A stretch of DNA of 64,000 nt from Amnibacterium kyonggiense (GCF_004364555.1 NZ_SOAM01000001.1:124001-188000); one strand, 5' to 3'; positions 54,562 through 62,752 are shown, numbered from the stretch's first letter. A program made the numbers and translations. The notes: a model not told the origin generated them from the letters alone.

Positions 54562-55776
54562 TTGCACGACGCCACCCGAGCCGCCGCCCGGCATGCGGTC
54601 GGTCGCCCTCGGTCGATCTGGGGAGGCATCGCCCGCACCCTGCTCGTGATGGTGTCGGTGATCGCGATCAGCTCCGTGTCCGTCGCGGCGTACGGCGTCT
54701 GGCATCTGACGGCGAAGTTCAAGCACAACGCGGTCTCGCTCGGTGACGGGAAGATCCCGAGCATCGCGGCGCTGAACGGCGCGTTCAACGTCCTGCTGGT
54801 CGGCGCGGACAACGCCCCCGGGCAGAAGCACTTCGGCGCGAAGCGCGAGGGCACCCTCAACGACGTCAACATCCTGATCCACGTCTCCGCCGACCACGAC
54901 AAGGCGACCGTCGTCAGCCTCCCCCGCGACCTCGTCATCGCCCACCCGCAGTGCACGGACCCGAAGACCGGCGCGGTCTACTCCGCGATGTCCGCGCAGC
55001 CGCTCAACACCGCCTTCTCCCGCGGCGGCCTCGGCTGCGTCGTCGGGACCGTCGAGAACCTCACGGGCCTGAACATCCCCTACGCCGCGCTGTTCTCGTT
55101 CGACGGCACCGTCAAGATGGCCGACGCCGTCGGCGGTGTCCCGATCTGCGTGAACAAGGCGGTCGACGACACGGACTCCGGCCTCAAGCTGAAGAAGGGC
55201 GTCACGGTGGTCAAGGGCCGCCAGGCGCTCGCCTACCTGCGCAGCCGCCACGGGGTCGGCGACGGCAGCGACCTGTCGCGCATCGCGTCACAGCAGGCCT
55301 ACATGTCCTCGCTCATGCGGAAGATGACCTCCGCCGGCACCCTCGCCGACCCGACGAAGCTGTACGGGCTGGCGAGCGCCGCGGCCGACAGCATCACGCT
55401 GTCGGAGTCGCTCGCGAACCCGGACACCATGGTGCAGATGGCGCTCGCGGTGAAGTCCGTCGGCCTCGACCACATGGTCTTCGTGCAGTACCCGACGGCG
55501 GAGGACCCGAACGACACCGCCAAGGTCATCCCGTCGACCGCGCTGGCGACGGCGCTCATCGACCGCGTCCAGAAGGACCAGGCGATCGGGCTCGACAAGG
55601 ACGCGCTCGGCCTGAGCACCAAGCTCGAGAAGGCGAAGGGCGACAAGGCGGCCTCGTCGACGAAGTCGCCGTCCCCGAGCGGCAGCGCGACCGCGAAGGC
55701 CGACCCCGACGTCATCGCGGGCCTCCGCGGCCAGACGGCCGCGCAGCAGACCTGCTCGATCGCCAAGACGGACTGA
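54562..55776 (+). CDS. LCP-family cell wall polymer transferase (LytR-CpsA-Psr)
   Basis: A 404-residue membrane-anchored enzyme that transfers anionic polymers or arabinogalactan-like glycans from lipid carriers to peptidoglycan. A short cytoplasmic start leads into one membrane helix (TLLVMVSVIAISSVSVAAYGVW). The LCP domain shows FNVLLVGADN, NDVNILIHVSADHDKATVVSLPRDLVI, VDDTDSGLKLKKG, QALAYLRSRHGVGDGSDLSRIASQQ. The C-terminus is a Ser/Thr/Pro/Lys-rich disordered tail. TTG 54562 is taken as the start with GAGGGAG eight bases upstream; no ATG or GTG fits better. Confidence 0.9.
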   Translation: MHDATRAAARHAVGRPRSIWGGIARTLLVMVSVIAISSVSVAAYGVWHLTAKFKHNAVSLGDGKIPSIAALNGAFNVLLVGADNAPGQKHFGAKREGTLNDVNILIHVSADHDKATVVSLPRDLVIAHPQCTDPKTGAVYSAMSAQPLNTAFSRGGLGCVVGTVENLTGLNIPYAALFSFDGTVKMADAVGGVPICVNKAVDDTDSGLKLKKGVTVVKGRQALAYLRSRHGVGDGSDLSRIASQQAYMSSLMRKMTSAGTLADPTKLYGLASAAADSITLSESLANPDTMVQMALAVKSVGLDHMVFVQYPTAEDPNDTAKVIPSTALATALIDRVQKDQAIGLDKDALGLSTKLEKAKGDKAASSTKSPSPSGSATAKADPDVIAGLRGQTAAQQTCSIAKTD

Positions 55777-55791
55777 CGCGGTCCGCGCCGG

Positions 55792-56781
55792 TCAGGCGGC
55801 GAGCGCGGCGAGGACGTCGCGCACTCGGATGTCCTCGGTGCACCGTGGGCGCCCCGTCGGCGTGAGCGGGCAGCGGGCGGTCCACCAGCACGCCTGCTCG
55901 GTGATCGCGGTCGGCGTGCGGACGGGGCACTCCGGGTAGCCCTGCAGGTTCACCGCGCCCGGGCCGCGGTAGCCGTAGCGGGTCGCGACGGTCGGTCCGA
56001 AGAGGCCGACGACGGGCAGCCCGGCGGCCGCCGCCACGCGGACCGGCCCGGTGTCGCCGCCGGTCGCGCGTCCCCCGACCTCGCCCGCCGCGGCGAAGAG
56101 CCCGGCGAGCTCGCGGAGGCCGAGGGCCGGCGCGACGGCGGCTCCCGCGGCGTGCAGGGCCTCCCGCTGCTCCACCACCTCCGACACGACGACCGGCTGC
56201 GCGCCGTCGGCCGCGGCCGCCCGGACCACGCCGCTCCACGAATCGAGCGGCCACCGCTTCACCGGCATGCCGGAGTCGGGCAGGAGCAGGAGGGGGCGGA
56301 CCGGCGCGAGGGCGCGGAGGAGCTCCCGGCCGGCCGCGCGCTCGTCGTCGTCCAGCACGATGCGCGGCGGGACGCGCGCGAGAGCGGCGTCGATCGCGCC
56401 GTCCTCCGCCAGCAGCCGCAGCATCCGCAGGTCGACCGGCTCGTTCGCCGGCGGGCTCCGCCAGAGGTTCGTGATCGCGCGCGCCGACCAGCGCTCGAGC
56501 AGCTCGGGCAGGCCGTGCTGCCGGTTCGTGGTGACGGCGAGATCCGGCCGGATGCGCCGCAGCGCCGACTCGACCGTCGCGCTGATCGTCTCCGCGTCCC
56601 GCCCCGGCACCGGCACGACCTCGGCGATGCCGGGATCGCGGGCGAGCAGGACGTGCCACGGGGCCGTCGTGACCACGGCGAGCTCGGCGCCCGGGTGCGA
56701 GCGCTGCAGGGCCTCGACGAGCGGCAGCGCGAGCACCAGGTCGCCCAGGCCGCCCATCGTGTCGACGAGCACGATCCGCAT
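55792..56781 (-). CDS. Glycosyltransferase family 9 (heptosyltransferase-like)
   Basis: A 329-residue GT9 enzyme of the ADP-heptose:LPS heptosyltransferase type. Signatures are MRIVLVDTMGGLGDLVLALPLVEALQ at the acceptor side, LLLLPDSGMPVKRWPLDSW, and GGDTGPVRVAAAAGLPVVGLFGPT at the nucleotide-sugar site. As the organism is Gram-positive, the acceptor is not lipopolysaccharide but probably a cell-surface glycan. Its ATG shares one base with the stop of the preceding GT4 gene (TGATG), so both act in the same pathway. The nearby LCP gene supports a wall-glycan role. Confidence 0.9.
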   Translation of the reverse strand: MRIVLVDTMGGLGDLVLALPLVEALQRSHPGAELAVVTTAPWHVLLARDPGIAEVVPVPGRDAETISATVESALRRIRPDLAVTTNRQHGLPELLERWSARAITNLWRSPPANEPVDLRMLRLLAEDGAIDAALARVPPRIVLDDDERAAGRELLRALAPVRPLLLLPDSGMPVKRWPLDSWSGVVRAAAADGAQPVVVSEVVEQREALHAAGAAVAPALGLRELAGLFAAAGEVGGRATGGDTGPVRVAAAAGLPVVGLFGPTVATRYGYRGPGAVNLQGYPECPVRTPTAITEQACWWTARCPLTPTGRPRCTEDIRVRDVLAALAA

Positions 56782-58007
56782 CAGGCGACCCGCTCGTAGA
56801 GCTCGAGGTGGCGGTCGGCGATCACCGACCAGTCGTGCTCCTCGGACCAGGCGCGGCCGCGGGCCGCGATCTCGGCGGCGAGCTCGGGCCGGTCGATGAC
56901 CCGGCGGATCCCCGCCGCGAGCGCGGCGCCGTCCCGGACGCGATCCACGACGACGACGCGGTCCCCGTCGACCAGGTCGGGCGCGGTGCCCTCCCCCGCG
57001 GTCACGACGGTCGGCAGCCCGTGGGCCAGGAGGGTGAGCAGGGAGCCGCTCTTCGGCGTCACCCCGTGCGTGAACGGCAGGACGCCCGCGTCCGCGGCGG
57101 CGAGCAGGCGTGACACTTCACGGGGTGCGGCGAAGCCGGTCAGGTGCAGGCGCTCGGCCGCGCCGGCGGCGGCGATCTGGCCGCGGAGCTCGGCCTCGAA
57201 CGCCGTCGCCTCTGCGCCGGGCAGCGCGAGCGACTCGACACCGCCGATCGCGATCGCGTGGACCTCCCGCCCCTCGGCGGACAGCTGGGCGAGCGCCTCC
57301 GCCAGGTAGCGCAGCCCCTTCACGGGGTGGACGAAGCCGAAGAAGGCGACGACGGTCGCCGCAGCGGGGATGCCGAGCTCGGTGCGGACGCGGTCCCGGG
57401 CGTCGGCGCGATCGAGCTCGGCGTCGACCTCGACGTTCGCGCCGATCGGGATCGTCGTCCGGAGGGGACCGCCGGCGAAGCGCTCCTGCAGTACGGACCC
57501 GTGCCCCGCGTTCGTCGTGACGACGGCGCGGCTGCCGGGCACGAGCAGCGCCGTCTCGCGGTCCGCGATGCGCGCCGATTCCAGGCGCTCCCAAACGGCC
57601 GCCGGCAGCAGGCGCTCCCACCGCCACCAGCCGTACTCGTGGAGCGTCGTCACGACCGCGCGGCCGCGCGTCGCGAGCGGCAGCGCGCCGATCCACGGCC
57701 GGAACCGGTACATCGACGGCGCGAACTGCACGTGCACCACGTCCGCGCCCCGGCTCGCCCCGGCCGCGCGCAGCAGCGCGGTCGGCCCCCAGACGCGACC
57801 GACTCGTCGCGCCCCTGCGGTTCCGCTCGGAGCGCCGACGTGGAGGATCCGCACCGCCGCGCCGCGGGACCGCAGCCCAGCTGCGAGCCGCGCCACGTAG
57901 TCGCCCACCCCGTCGTGCTCGGGGTCGAGCCGCCCGCAGACGAGTAGCACCCGCGGGCCCCCGTCGGCGTCGCGTCGCGGGACGCGGGGGCGGAGGCGGG
58001 AGCGCAT
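56781..58007 (-). CDS. Glycosyltransferase family 4
   Basis: A 408-residue retaining glycosyltransferase with a GT-B fold. The N-terminal half has RVLLVCGRLDPEHDGVGDYVARLAAGLRSRG and DVVHVQFAPSMYRF; the C-terminal half carries VVAFFGFVHPVKGLRYLAEAL, LHLTGFAAPREVSRLLAAADAGVLPF and the E-x7-E-like region HGVTPKSGSLLTLLAHGLPTVVTAGEG, in which SG replaces the usual EG. ATG 58007 lies six bases after TACCGT on the minus strand (58014-58019), so it heads a two-gene leaderless operon with the GT9 gene. Confidence 0.9.
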   Translation of the reverse strand: MRSRLRPRVPRRDADGGPRVLLVCGRLDPEHDGVGDYVARLAAGLRSRGAAVRILHVGAPSGTAGARRVGRVWGPTALLRAAGASRGADVVHVQFAPSMYRFRPWIGALPLATRGRAVVTTLHEYGWWRWERLLPAAVWERLESARIADRETALLVPGSRAVVTTNAGHGSVLQERFAGGPLRTTIPIGANVEVDAELDRADARDRVRTELGIPAAATVVAFFGFVHPVKGLRYLAEALAQLSAEGREVHAIAIGGVESLALPGAEATAFEAELRGQIAAAGAAERLHLTGFAAPREVSRLLAAADAGVLPFTHGVTPKSGSLLTLLAHGLPTVVTAGEGTAPDLVDGDRVVVVDRVRDGAALAAGIRRVIDRPELAAEIAARGRAWSEEHDWSVIADRHLELYERVA

Positions 58008-58053
58008 GCCCGCACGGTAATGCGGGCAGCCTCGACGTCGTCGGGGAGCGGCC

Positions 58054-58488
58054 TCAGCGCGGCTCGAGCACGAAGACCGGGATCTCCCGGTCCGTCTTCG
58101 TCTGGTAGCCCGCGTAGTCCGGCCAGGCCTCCACGGCGCGCTCCCACCAGGCCGCCCGCTCCTCGCCGGTGACGATCCGCGCGTCGTAGTCGCGCTTGAC
58201 CGGCCCGTCCTGCAGCTCGACGTGCGGGTTGCGCACGAGGTTCCAGTACCAGGTGGGGTGCGACGGCGCCCCGCCCTTCGACGCGACGACCGCATAGCGG
58301 CCCTCGTGCTCGACCCGCATGAGCGCCGTCTTGCGCAGCTTCCCGCTCTTCGCACCCACGGACGTGAGCACGATGATCGGCCGGCCGCGGAGCGTGTTCG
58401 CCTCCGCACCGCCCGACGCCTCGAAGCGCTCCGCCTGATCCCTGGCCCACTGCTCGGTGCTCGGCTCGTACTCACCCGTCAACGGCAT
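58054..58488 (-). CDS. Deazaflavin (F420)-dependent nitroreductase family protein (Ddn-like)
   Basis: A 144-residue split-barrel flavin/deazaflavin enzyme. [55 protein letters not shown] and [12 protein letters not shown]-like ending ([12 protein letters not shown]) are signatures of the actinobacterial Ddn/FDOR-B group, which uses reduced coenzyme F420 to reduce quinones or nitro compounds. ATG 58488 has GAGGA seven bases upstream. It implies that the organism makes F420 (inference from family). Confidence 0.92.
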   Translation of the reverse strand: MPLTGEYEPSTEQWARDQAERFEASGGAEANTLRGRPIIVLTSVGAKSGKLRKTALMRVEHEGRYAVVASKGGAPSHPTWYWNLVRNPHVELQDGPVKRDYDARIVTGEERAAWWERAVEAWPDYAGYQTKTDREIPVFVLEPR

Positions 58489-58545
58489 GGGACGATCCTC
58501 CGCGCCGCTCAGGCGCCGCGCAAACCGGGCCGGAAGACTGCGGGC

Positions 58546-58767
58546 ATGGCGACCCTCACCTTCCCCGAATGGCTCTCCGAGCAGCAGGACCGCGGCGACG
58601 AGGTCGCGGCGTTCGCGAAGGAGGTCGCGCACCTGACCGACTTCCCCGAGTCTGGCGGCAAGGCGATCTACGACGGCTACTTCGAGACCGCGCTCCCCGC
58701 GCTGCGGACCGTCTTCGAGCGGGCGTGGGAGGAGTTCGCCGCGCATCCGGAGCCCTCCGCCTCCTGA
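58546..58767 (+). CDS. YozE-like SAM-fold small protein
   Basis: A 73-residue protein: [43 protein letters not shown] and [14 protein letters not shown]. The helical pattern with FPE..., Y...YFE and the final F-x-x-AWEEF matches the YozE family of Firmicutes and actinobacteria, a sterile-alpha-motif-like fold of unknown role. ATG 58546 is used. It diverges from the Ddn-like gene by 57 bp and ends shortly before the MarR operator. Confidence 0.8.
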   Translation: MATLTFPEWLSEQQDRGDEVAAFAKEVAHLTDFPESGGKAIYDGYFETALPALRTVFERAWEEFAAHPEPSAS

Positions 58768-58772
58768 CAATG

Positions 58773-58802
58773 CATAGGCGCGTTATATAGACGCGCTATG
58801 AT
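58773..58802 (+). promoter_or_regulatory. Operator and -10 box of the marR-MFS operon
   Basis: ATAGGCGCGT-TATATAG-ACGCGCTAT is a near-perfect palindrome (one inserted base) lying directly upstream of the MarR gene. TATGAT at 58797-58802, overlapping its right end, is a good -10 box six bases before the GTG start. Binding here would block transcription, so autoregulation by the MarR protein is likely. Confidence 0.75.
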
Positions 58803-58808
58803 CGTCAT

Positions 58809-59255
58809 GTGACCGACGAGCCCACCGCCGACCTGGCCACCCTCGGGCGCGCCTTCGAGGAGATCGTGACCTGGCTGCGCCGGTCGCGATCGACCTCCGA
58901 CGTCTCGGCGACCGCGCTCAGCCTGCTCGACCGCCTGGAGACGGGCGGCGCGCACCGCGTGACCGATCTCGCCCTCCTCGAGGGGATCACGCAGCCCGCC
59001 GCGACGGGTCTCGTGAACCGGCTCGAGGAACGGGGCTGGGCGGAGCGGAGCGCCGACCCCTCCGACGGACGGGCCAGCCTGGTCGCCATCACCGACGCCG
59101 GACGGGCGCGCCTGCACCAGCACCGCGAGGAGCGCTCCCTGCGCATCGCGGAGCGGCTCGCGCTGCTCGACCCCGCGGACCAGGCGGCGCTCCACGCCGC
59201 CCTGCCCGCGCTCCGGCACCTGACCGCCGTGCCGGCCGCACGGCTCGACTCCTGA
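58809..59255 (+). CDS. MarR-family regulator of the adjoining efflux gene
   Basis: A 148-residue winged-helix regulator. SATALSLLDRLETGGAHRVTDLALLEGITQPAATGLVNRLEERGWAERS, then the wing DPSDGRASLVAITDAGRARL, is the MarR fold. GTG 58809 follows TATGAT by six bases (leaderless) and a palindromic operator overlaps that box. The MFS transporter gene begins nine bases after its stop, the classical arrangement in which a drug or metabolite releases the repressor and induces its own exporter. Confidence 0.92.
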   Translation: MTDEPTADLATLGRAFEEIVTWLRRSRSTSDVSATALSLLDRLETGGAHRVTDLALLEGITQPAATGLVNRLEERGWAERSADPSDGRASLVAITDAGRARLHQHREERSLRIAERLALLDPADQAALHAALPALRHLTAVPAARLDS

Positions 59256-59263
59256 GGACCGCC

Positions 59264-60535
59264 GTGCACGAAGCACCCACCACATCCCCGTTCAAGCAGC
59301 CCCGCGCCGTCTGGGCGGTCGCGTTCGCCTGCGTCGTGTCCTTCATGGGCATCGGCCTCGTCGACCCCATCCTGAAGAGCCTCGCCGGGCAGCTGCATGC
59401 GACCCCCACGCAGGTCGAGCTGCTCTTCACGAGCTACCTCGTCATCACCGCGGTCGCGATGCTCGTCACCGGCTGGGTGTCCAGCCGGCTCGGCGCGAAG
59501 AAGACGCTCATCGCCGGCCTGGTGATCATCGTCGTCTTCGCCGCGCTCGCCGGCCTGTCGGGCTCCATCGGCGGCATCGTCGGGTTCCGCGCCGGCTGGG
59601 GGCTCGGCAACGCGCTCTTCATCGCGACGAGCCTCGCGACCATCGTCGCCTCCGCATCGGGCGGCTTCGCCGGGGCGATCATCCTCTACGAGGCGGCGCT
59701 CGGCGTCGGCATCGCCCTCGGCCCGGTCGTGGGCGGCCTGCTCGGCAGCATCAGCTGGCGCGGCCCGTTCTTCGGCGTGAGCGCACTCATGGCGATCGCG
59801 CTCGTCGCGACCGTCTTCCTGCTGCCGAAGACACCGGTGCCGGCCCGCAAGCAGCGCCTGTCCGAGCCGCTCGCGGCACTGAAGCACCGCTCGCTCGCCA
59901 CGACGAGCGTCGTGGGGCTCCTGTACAACTGGAGCTTCTTCACGCTGCTCGGCTACTCGCCGTTCCTGATGGGCATCGAGAACCCGATCCTGCTCGGCGC
60001 GGTGTTCTGCGGCTGGGGCGTGCTCGTCGCGGTCTTCTCGGTGCTCGTGGCGCCGCGCGTGCAGCGCCGCATCGGCACCGCGAAGACGCTCTACGTGACG
60101 TTCGCGCTGTTCGCCGTCGACCTCGCCGTCATCGGGATCTTCTCGACCGTCCCGGCGGTCGTGATCGTCGGCGTCATCATCGCCGGAGCCTTCATCGGCA
60201 CGAACAACACCCTCGTGACGACCGCCGTGATGAGCATCGCGCCGGTCGAGCGCCCGGTCGCCTCCGCCACCTACGGCTTCGTGCGGTTCATCGGCGGCGG
60301 GCTCGCGCCGTTCGTCGCGGGCCTGATCGTGGAGGCGTGGGACCCGCAGGCGCACCTCCCGTTCTTCATCGCCGCGGTGACCGTCGCGGTGGCAGCGGTC
60401 GTGCTCAGCACCGTGCGCCACTCGCTGGCCGCCGCGGACCGCGGCGAGGTCGCGCATCCTGAGCCGACGACGCTCGACCGCGTCGAGGGCCGGGACCCGG
60501 TCGTGGGCGGCCTCGCGGTCGGCGACGCGGACTGA
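59264..60535 (+). CDS. MFS efflux transporter
   Basis: A 423-residue major facilitator protein with 12 predicted helices. The N-terminal half has VDPILKSLAGQLHATPTQVELLFTSYLV and the loop 2-3 motif GWVSSRLGAKKTL; helix 5 carries the antiporter-type GIALGPVVGGLLG. These features fit a drug/proton antiporter of the 12-helix DHA1 type. GTG 59264 has GAGGA five bases upstream. It is co-transcribed with the MarR gene. Two 51-bp direct repeats follow its stop. Confidence 0.92.
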   Translation: MHEAPTTSPFKQPRAVWAVAFACVVSFMGIGLVDPILKSLAGQLHATPTQVELLFTSYLVITAVAMLVTGWVSSRLGAKKTLIAGLVIIVVFAALAGLSGSIGGIVGFRAGWGLGNALFIATSLATIVASASGGFAGAIILYEAALGVGIALGPVVGGLLGSISWRGPFFGVSALMAIALVATVFLLPKTPVPARKQRLSEPLAALKHRSLATTSVVGLLYNWSFFTLLGYSPFLMGIENPILLGAVFCGWGVLVAVFSVLVAPRVQRRIGTAKTLYVTFALFAVDLAVIGIFSTVPAVVIVGVIIAGAFIGTNNTLVTTAVMSIAPVERPVASATYGFVRFIGGGLAPFVAGLIVEAWDPQAHLPFFIAAVTVAVAAVVLSTVRHSLAAADRGEVAHPEPTTLDRVEGRDPVVGGLAVGDAD

Positions 60536-60551
60536 GCCCGCGACCCGGCAA

Positions 60552-60680
60552 CCGGCGGGCCCGTGCAGGGCCTGCCGGTACGGCACAGCCTTCGATCCGC
60601 CCCCTTGGCATCGCCTCGCGCGCCGTCAGCCGGCGGGCCCGTGCAGGGCCTGCCGGTACGGCACAGCCTTCGATCCGCCC
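60552..60680. repeat. Two 51-bp direct repeats
   Basis: The same 51-bp sequence, starting CCGGCGGGCCCGTGCAGGGC and ending CTTCGATCCGCCC, occurs at 60552-60602 and 60630-60680 (78-bp period, no mismatch seen). Each copy contains the palindrome TGCCG-GTA-CGGCA. They directly follow the MFS stop codon. Only two copies are present and the 27-bp gap between them is unique. Confidence 0.85.
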
Positions 60681-60693
60681 GCGGATCGAAGGC
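60666..60693. terminator. Hairpin at the end of the second direct repeat
   Basis: GCCTTCGATCCGC and its exact reverse complement, two bases apart, form a 13-bp stem at 60666-60693. The first repeat copy has the left arm but not the right, so only the second can form this hairpin. It probably ends the marR-MFS transcript. Confidence 0.6.
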
Positions 60694-61008
60694 CATGAAC
60701 ACCGAGGCGGGAGACCGCCAGCGCTGCATACCCATTTGCAGTCCGGCGGCCCCCCTCGTCTCACCAGCGACGGCCCGAACGGTCGGATGATGAGACTCCG
60801 GAGCCGGACGGAGGGGTGCTCCGCCCGGAGTCGAGTGAGCATGCGGGGTGGACATGCGCGCCGATCTCATTCGGGCATGATCGGCGAGCTCAATGTACCG
60901 GCGCTCGCCGAGGCCGTGCAATGCGACGTCCCCCGATCGGAGGCCCGCTCGTACCCCGGTCGCGCCTCGGACCTCGAGACCGGTTCAGCGGCTATGCTGC
61001 TGGCGCCG
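60694..61008. other. Intergenic stretch without a recognisable gene
   Basis: This 315-bp stretch is less GC-rich than its neighbours and its frames are short and unlike proteins. Its only clear element is the tRNA-Ser promoter -10 box TATGCT at 60993-60998, ten bases before the tRNA. Confidence 0.5.
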
Positions 61009-61098
61009 GGAGACGTCGCATAGTCCGGTCGAGTGCACCACCCTGCTAAGGTGGAGAGCCCTATTAGGGCTCCGTGGGTTCAAATCCCACCGTCTCCG
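61009..61098 (+). tRNA. tRNA-Ser (anticodon GCT)
   Basis: A 90-base class II tRNA. Acceptor stem GGAGACG pairs with CGTCTCC, discriminator G. The anticodon stem-loop CCACC-CTGCTAA-GGTGG carries GCT at 61045-61047; the variable arm forms GCCCT-ATTA-GGGCT; the T arm is GTGGG-TTCAAAT-CCCAC. The discriminator G and long arm are serine identity elements. CCA is not encoded. A -10-like box lies ten bases upstream and a terminator nine bases downstream. Confidence 0.97.
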
Positions 61099-61106
61099 CT
61101 CCAGTC

Positions 61107-61139
61107 GTAGCCCCACGATCCTCGTGATCCAGGGGCTAC
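61107..61139 (+). terminator. tRNA-Ser terminator hairpin
   Basis: GTAGCCCC (61107-61114) and GGGGCTAC (61132-61139) form an 8-bp stem with an inner CACGA/TCGTG pairing, nine bases after the tRNA. The position fits intrinsic termination. Confidence 0.7.
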
Positions 61140-61347
61140 CGCTCTGTTCGGGCTTCGGTCGGCGCGGAGCGCAGCACCGCTCCGGTCACCCCGCCCGGCC
61201 CGCCTTGCTGAAACGGCGTCGGGCGCCTAACCTCCCCGCGGTACCGGATCACCACGGACCCGCGAAGACGACCCGCCATGCCGGCGGCGCGAGCGGGTGC
61301 CACCGGTATACGAATCGAGGCGTTCGAGCCTCAGGCAGCAGGTCGCC

Positions 61348-61494
61348 ATGACCGCCCTTACCTTCACCCCCGACGAATCGTCCTACAGCATCCGCGCCTG
61401 CCGCTGCGGTCGACCCATGACCCTCGGCCGCGACGCCGCCGCGACCGTCAATTCCTGGCGGTGCCGCTCCTGCGACCGCTCGGCGCGCGTCTGA
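61348..61494 (+). CDS. Small zinc-ribbon-like protein
   Basis: A 48-residue protein starting at ATG 61348 (CAGCAGG lies upstream). It has the cysteine pattern ACRCGRPM ... RCRSCDRS, i.e. CxC and CxxC separated by about 17 residues, typical of a single zinc ribbon. No other domain is present. An in-frame ATG at 61297 would add 17 non-family residues. The gene truncated at the right edge (63899) has a similar two-CxxC layout. The function is unknown; such small ribbons often bind RNA, DNA or protein partners. Confidence 0.6.
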   Translation: MTALTFTPDESSYSIRACRCGRPMTLGRDAAATVNSWRCRSCDRSARV

Positions 61495-61601
61495 CCGATC
61501 GGGACGCGGCGGGCGCGCCCTGAGGGCCGATCGGCTCTCGGGCGTCTCCGCCTCCTGCCGGGATCGAGCTCGGCCGCGGCCGGGCGGGGCAGGATCGACG
61601 C

Positions 61602-62612
61602 ATGTCCCCGCACGACGCACTCGCCGAGATCGCGTTCATCCTCGAGCGGCAGCGCGCCGAACCGTTCCGCATCCAGGCCTTCCGCCGCGCCGCGGCGGCC
61701 ATCGACGGCGTCGACGACGACGAGCTCCGCCGCCGGGCCGCCGACGGTCGGCTCGCGCGCACGAAGGGGATCGGCGGCCGCAGCGTCGAGGTGATCACGC
61801 AGGCGCTGATCGGGGACGTGCCGGACTACCTCGTGCGCCTGCGCGAGGAGTCGGCGGGGCTCACGACGGAGGCCGGCCGCGCGCTGCTGGCGCGCCTGCG
61901 GGGCGACCTCCACACGCACAGCGAGTGGTCGGACGGCACCACGCCGATCGAGGCCATGGCCGGAGCCGCCGCCGCCCTGGGCCGCGAGTACATCGCGGTG
62001 ACCGATCATTCGCCGAACCTGAAGGTCGCGAACGGGCTCACCGCCGAGCGTCTCGCCGAGCAGCTCGACCTGCTCGCCGCGCTCGACGCTCCGGTCCGGC
62101 TGCTGCCGGGCATCGAGATCGACGTCCTGGAGGACGGCTCGCTGGACCAGGACCCGGCGATGCTCGACCGACTGGACGTCGTCGTGGCGAGCCTCCACTC
62201 GAAGCTCCGGGCCGACCGGCGCGAGATCACCGCGCGGCTGCTCGGCGCGATCGCGGACCCGCACACGAACGTCGTCGGCCACATCACCGGTCGGCTCGTC
62301 GAGGGGCGCCGCGGCACGCGCCCGCAGTCGGAGTTCGACTCGGCCCGGGTCTTCGCGGCCGCTGCCGAGGCGGGCGTGGCGATCGAGATCAACTCGCGGC
62401 CCGAGCGGCAGGACCCGCCGGACGAACTCATCGCCGAGGCCCTGGCGGCCGGCTGCCTCTTCAGCATCGACACCGACGCGCACGCCCCGGGGCACCTCGA
62501 CCTGCTCGGCCTCGGCGCGGAACGCGCCGCCGCGGCCGCCATCCCGCCCGAGCGGATCGTCACGACGTGGCCGGTCGAGGAGCTGCTCGCGTGGACGCAC
62601 GCCCGTCGCTGA
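61602..62612 (+). CDS. Helix-hairpin-helix plus PHP-domain phosphoesterase (PolX-like without polymerase)
   Basis: A 336-residue protein. Residues about 1-75 resemble the DNA-binding part of family X polymerases (LAEIAFILERQRAEPFRIQAFRRAAAAIDG, then the hairpin TKGIGGRSVEVI). Residues about 100-330 form a PHP metal-dependent phosphoesterase: GDLHTHSEWSDGTTPI, YIAVTDHSPN, LLPGIEIDVLEDG, VVASLHSKLR, GHITGRL and SIDTDAHAPGHLD, all with metal ligands intact. The nucleotidyltransferase palm found between these parts in bacterial PolX is absent. A DNA-end processing nuclease or phosphatase is likely. ATG 61602 lies six bases after CAGGAT. Confidence 0.87.
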   Translation: MSPHDALAEIAFILERQRAEPFRIQAFRRAAAAIDGVDDDELRRRAADGRLARTKGIGGRSVEVITQALIGDVPDYLVRLREESAGLTTEAGRALLARLRGDLHTHSEWSDGTTPIEAMAGAAAALGREYIAVTDHSPNLKVANGLTAERLAEQLDLLAALDAPVRLLPGIEIDVLEDGSLDQDPAMLDRLDVVVASLHSKLRADRREITARLLGAIADPHTNVVGHITGRLVEGRRGTRPQSEFDSARVFAAAAEAGVAIEINSRPERQDPPDELIAEALAAGCLFSIDTDAHAPGHLDLLGLGAERAAAAAIPPERIVTTWPVEELLAWTHARR

Positions 62613-62672
62613 GCGACGCGGAGATCCGGACCTCCGACTGCTGGTAACATCGTGCGGTCGCTTCGACGGCAT

Positions 62673-62745
62673 GCGCCCGTAGCTCAACGGATAGAGCATC
62701 TGACTACGGATCAGAAGGTTGGGGGTTCGAGTCCCTCCGGGCGCG
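62673..62745 (+). tRNA. tRNA-Arg (anticodon ACG)
   Basis: A 73-base tRNA. Acceptor stem GCGCCCG pairs with CGGGCGC, discriminator G; the D arm is GCTCAACGGATAGAGC; the anticodon stem-loop TCTGA-CTACGGA-TCAGA carries ACG at 62706-62708; the T arm contains GGTTCGAGTCC. This tRNA needs A34-to-inosine editing by TadA, encoded at 50176-50664. CCA is not encoded. A strong hairpin follows. Confidence 0.97.
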
Positions 62746-62752
62746 CAGAACG

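Noticed and set aside
60552-60680. Direct repeats considered as a mini-CRISPR array
   Set aside because: Only two copies exist, the 51-bp unit is long, there is one 27-bp gap and no cas genes are present.
61009-62745. The two tRNA genes considered as integration sites with flanking att duplications
   Set aside because: No second copy of either tRNA 3' end was seen in the window, and the 51-bp repeats do not resemble tRNA sequence.
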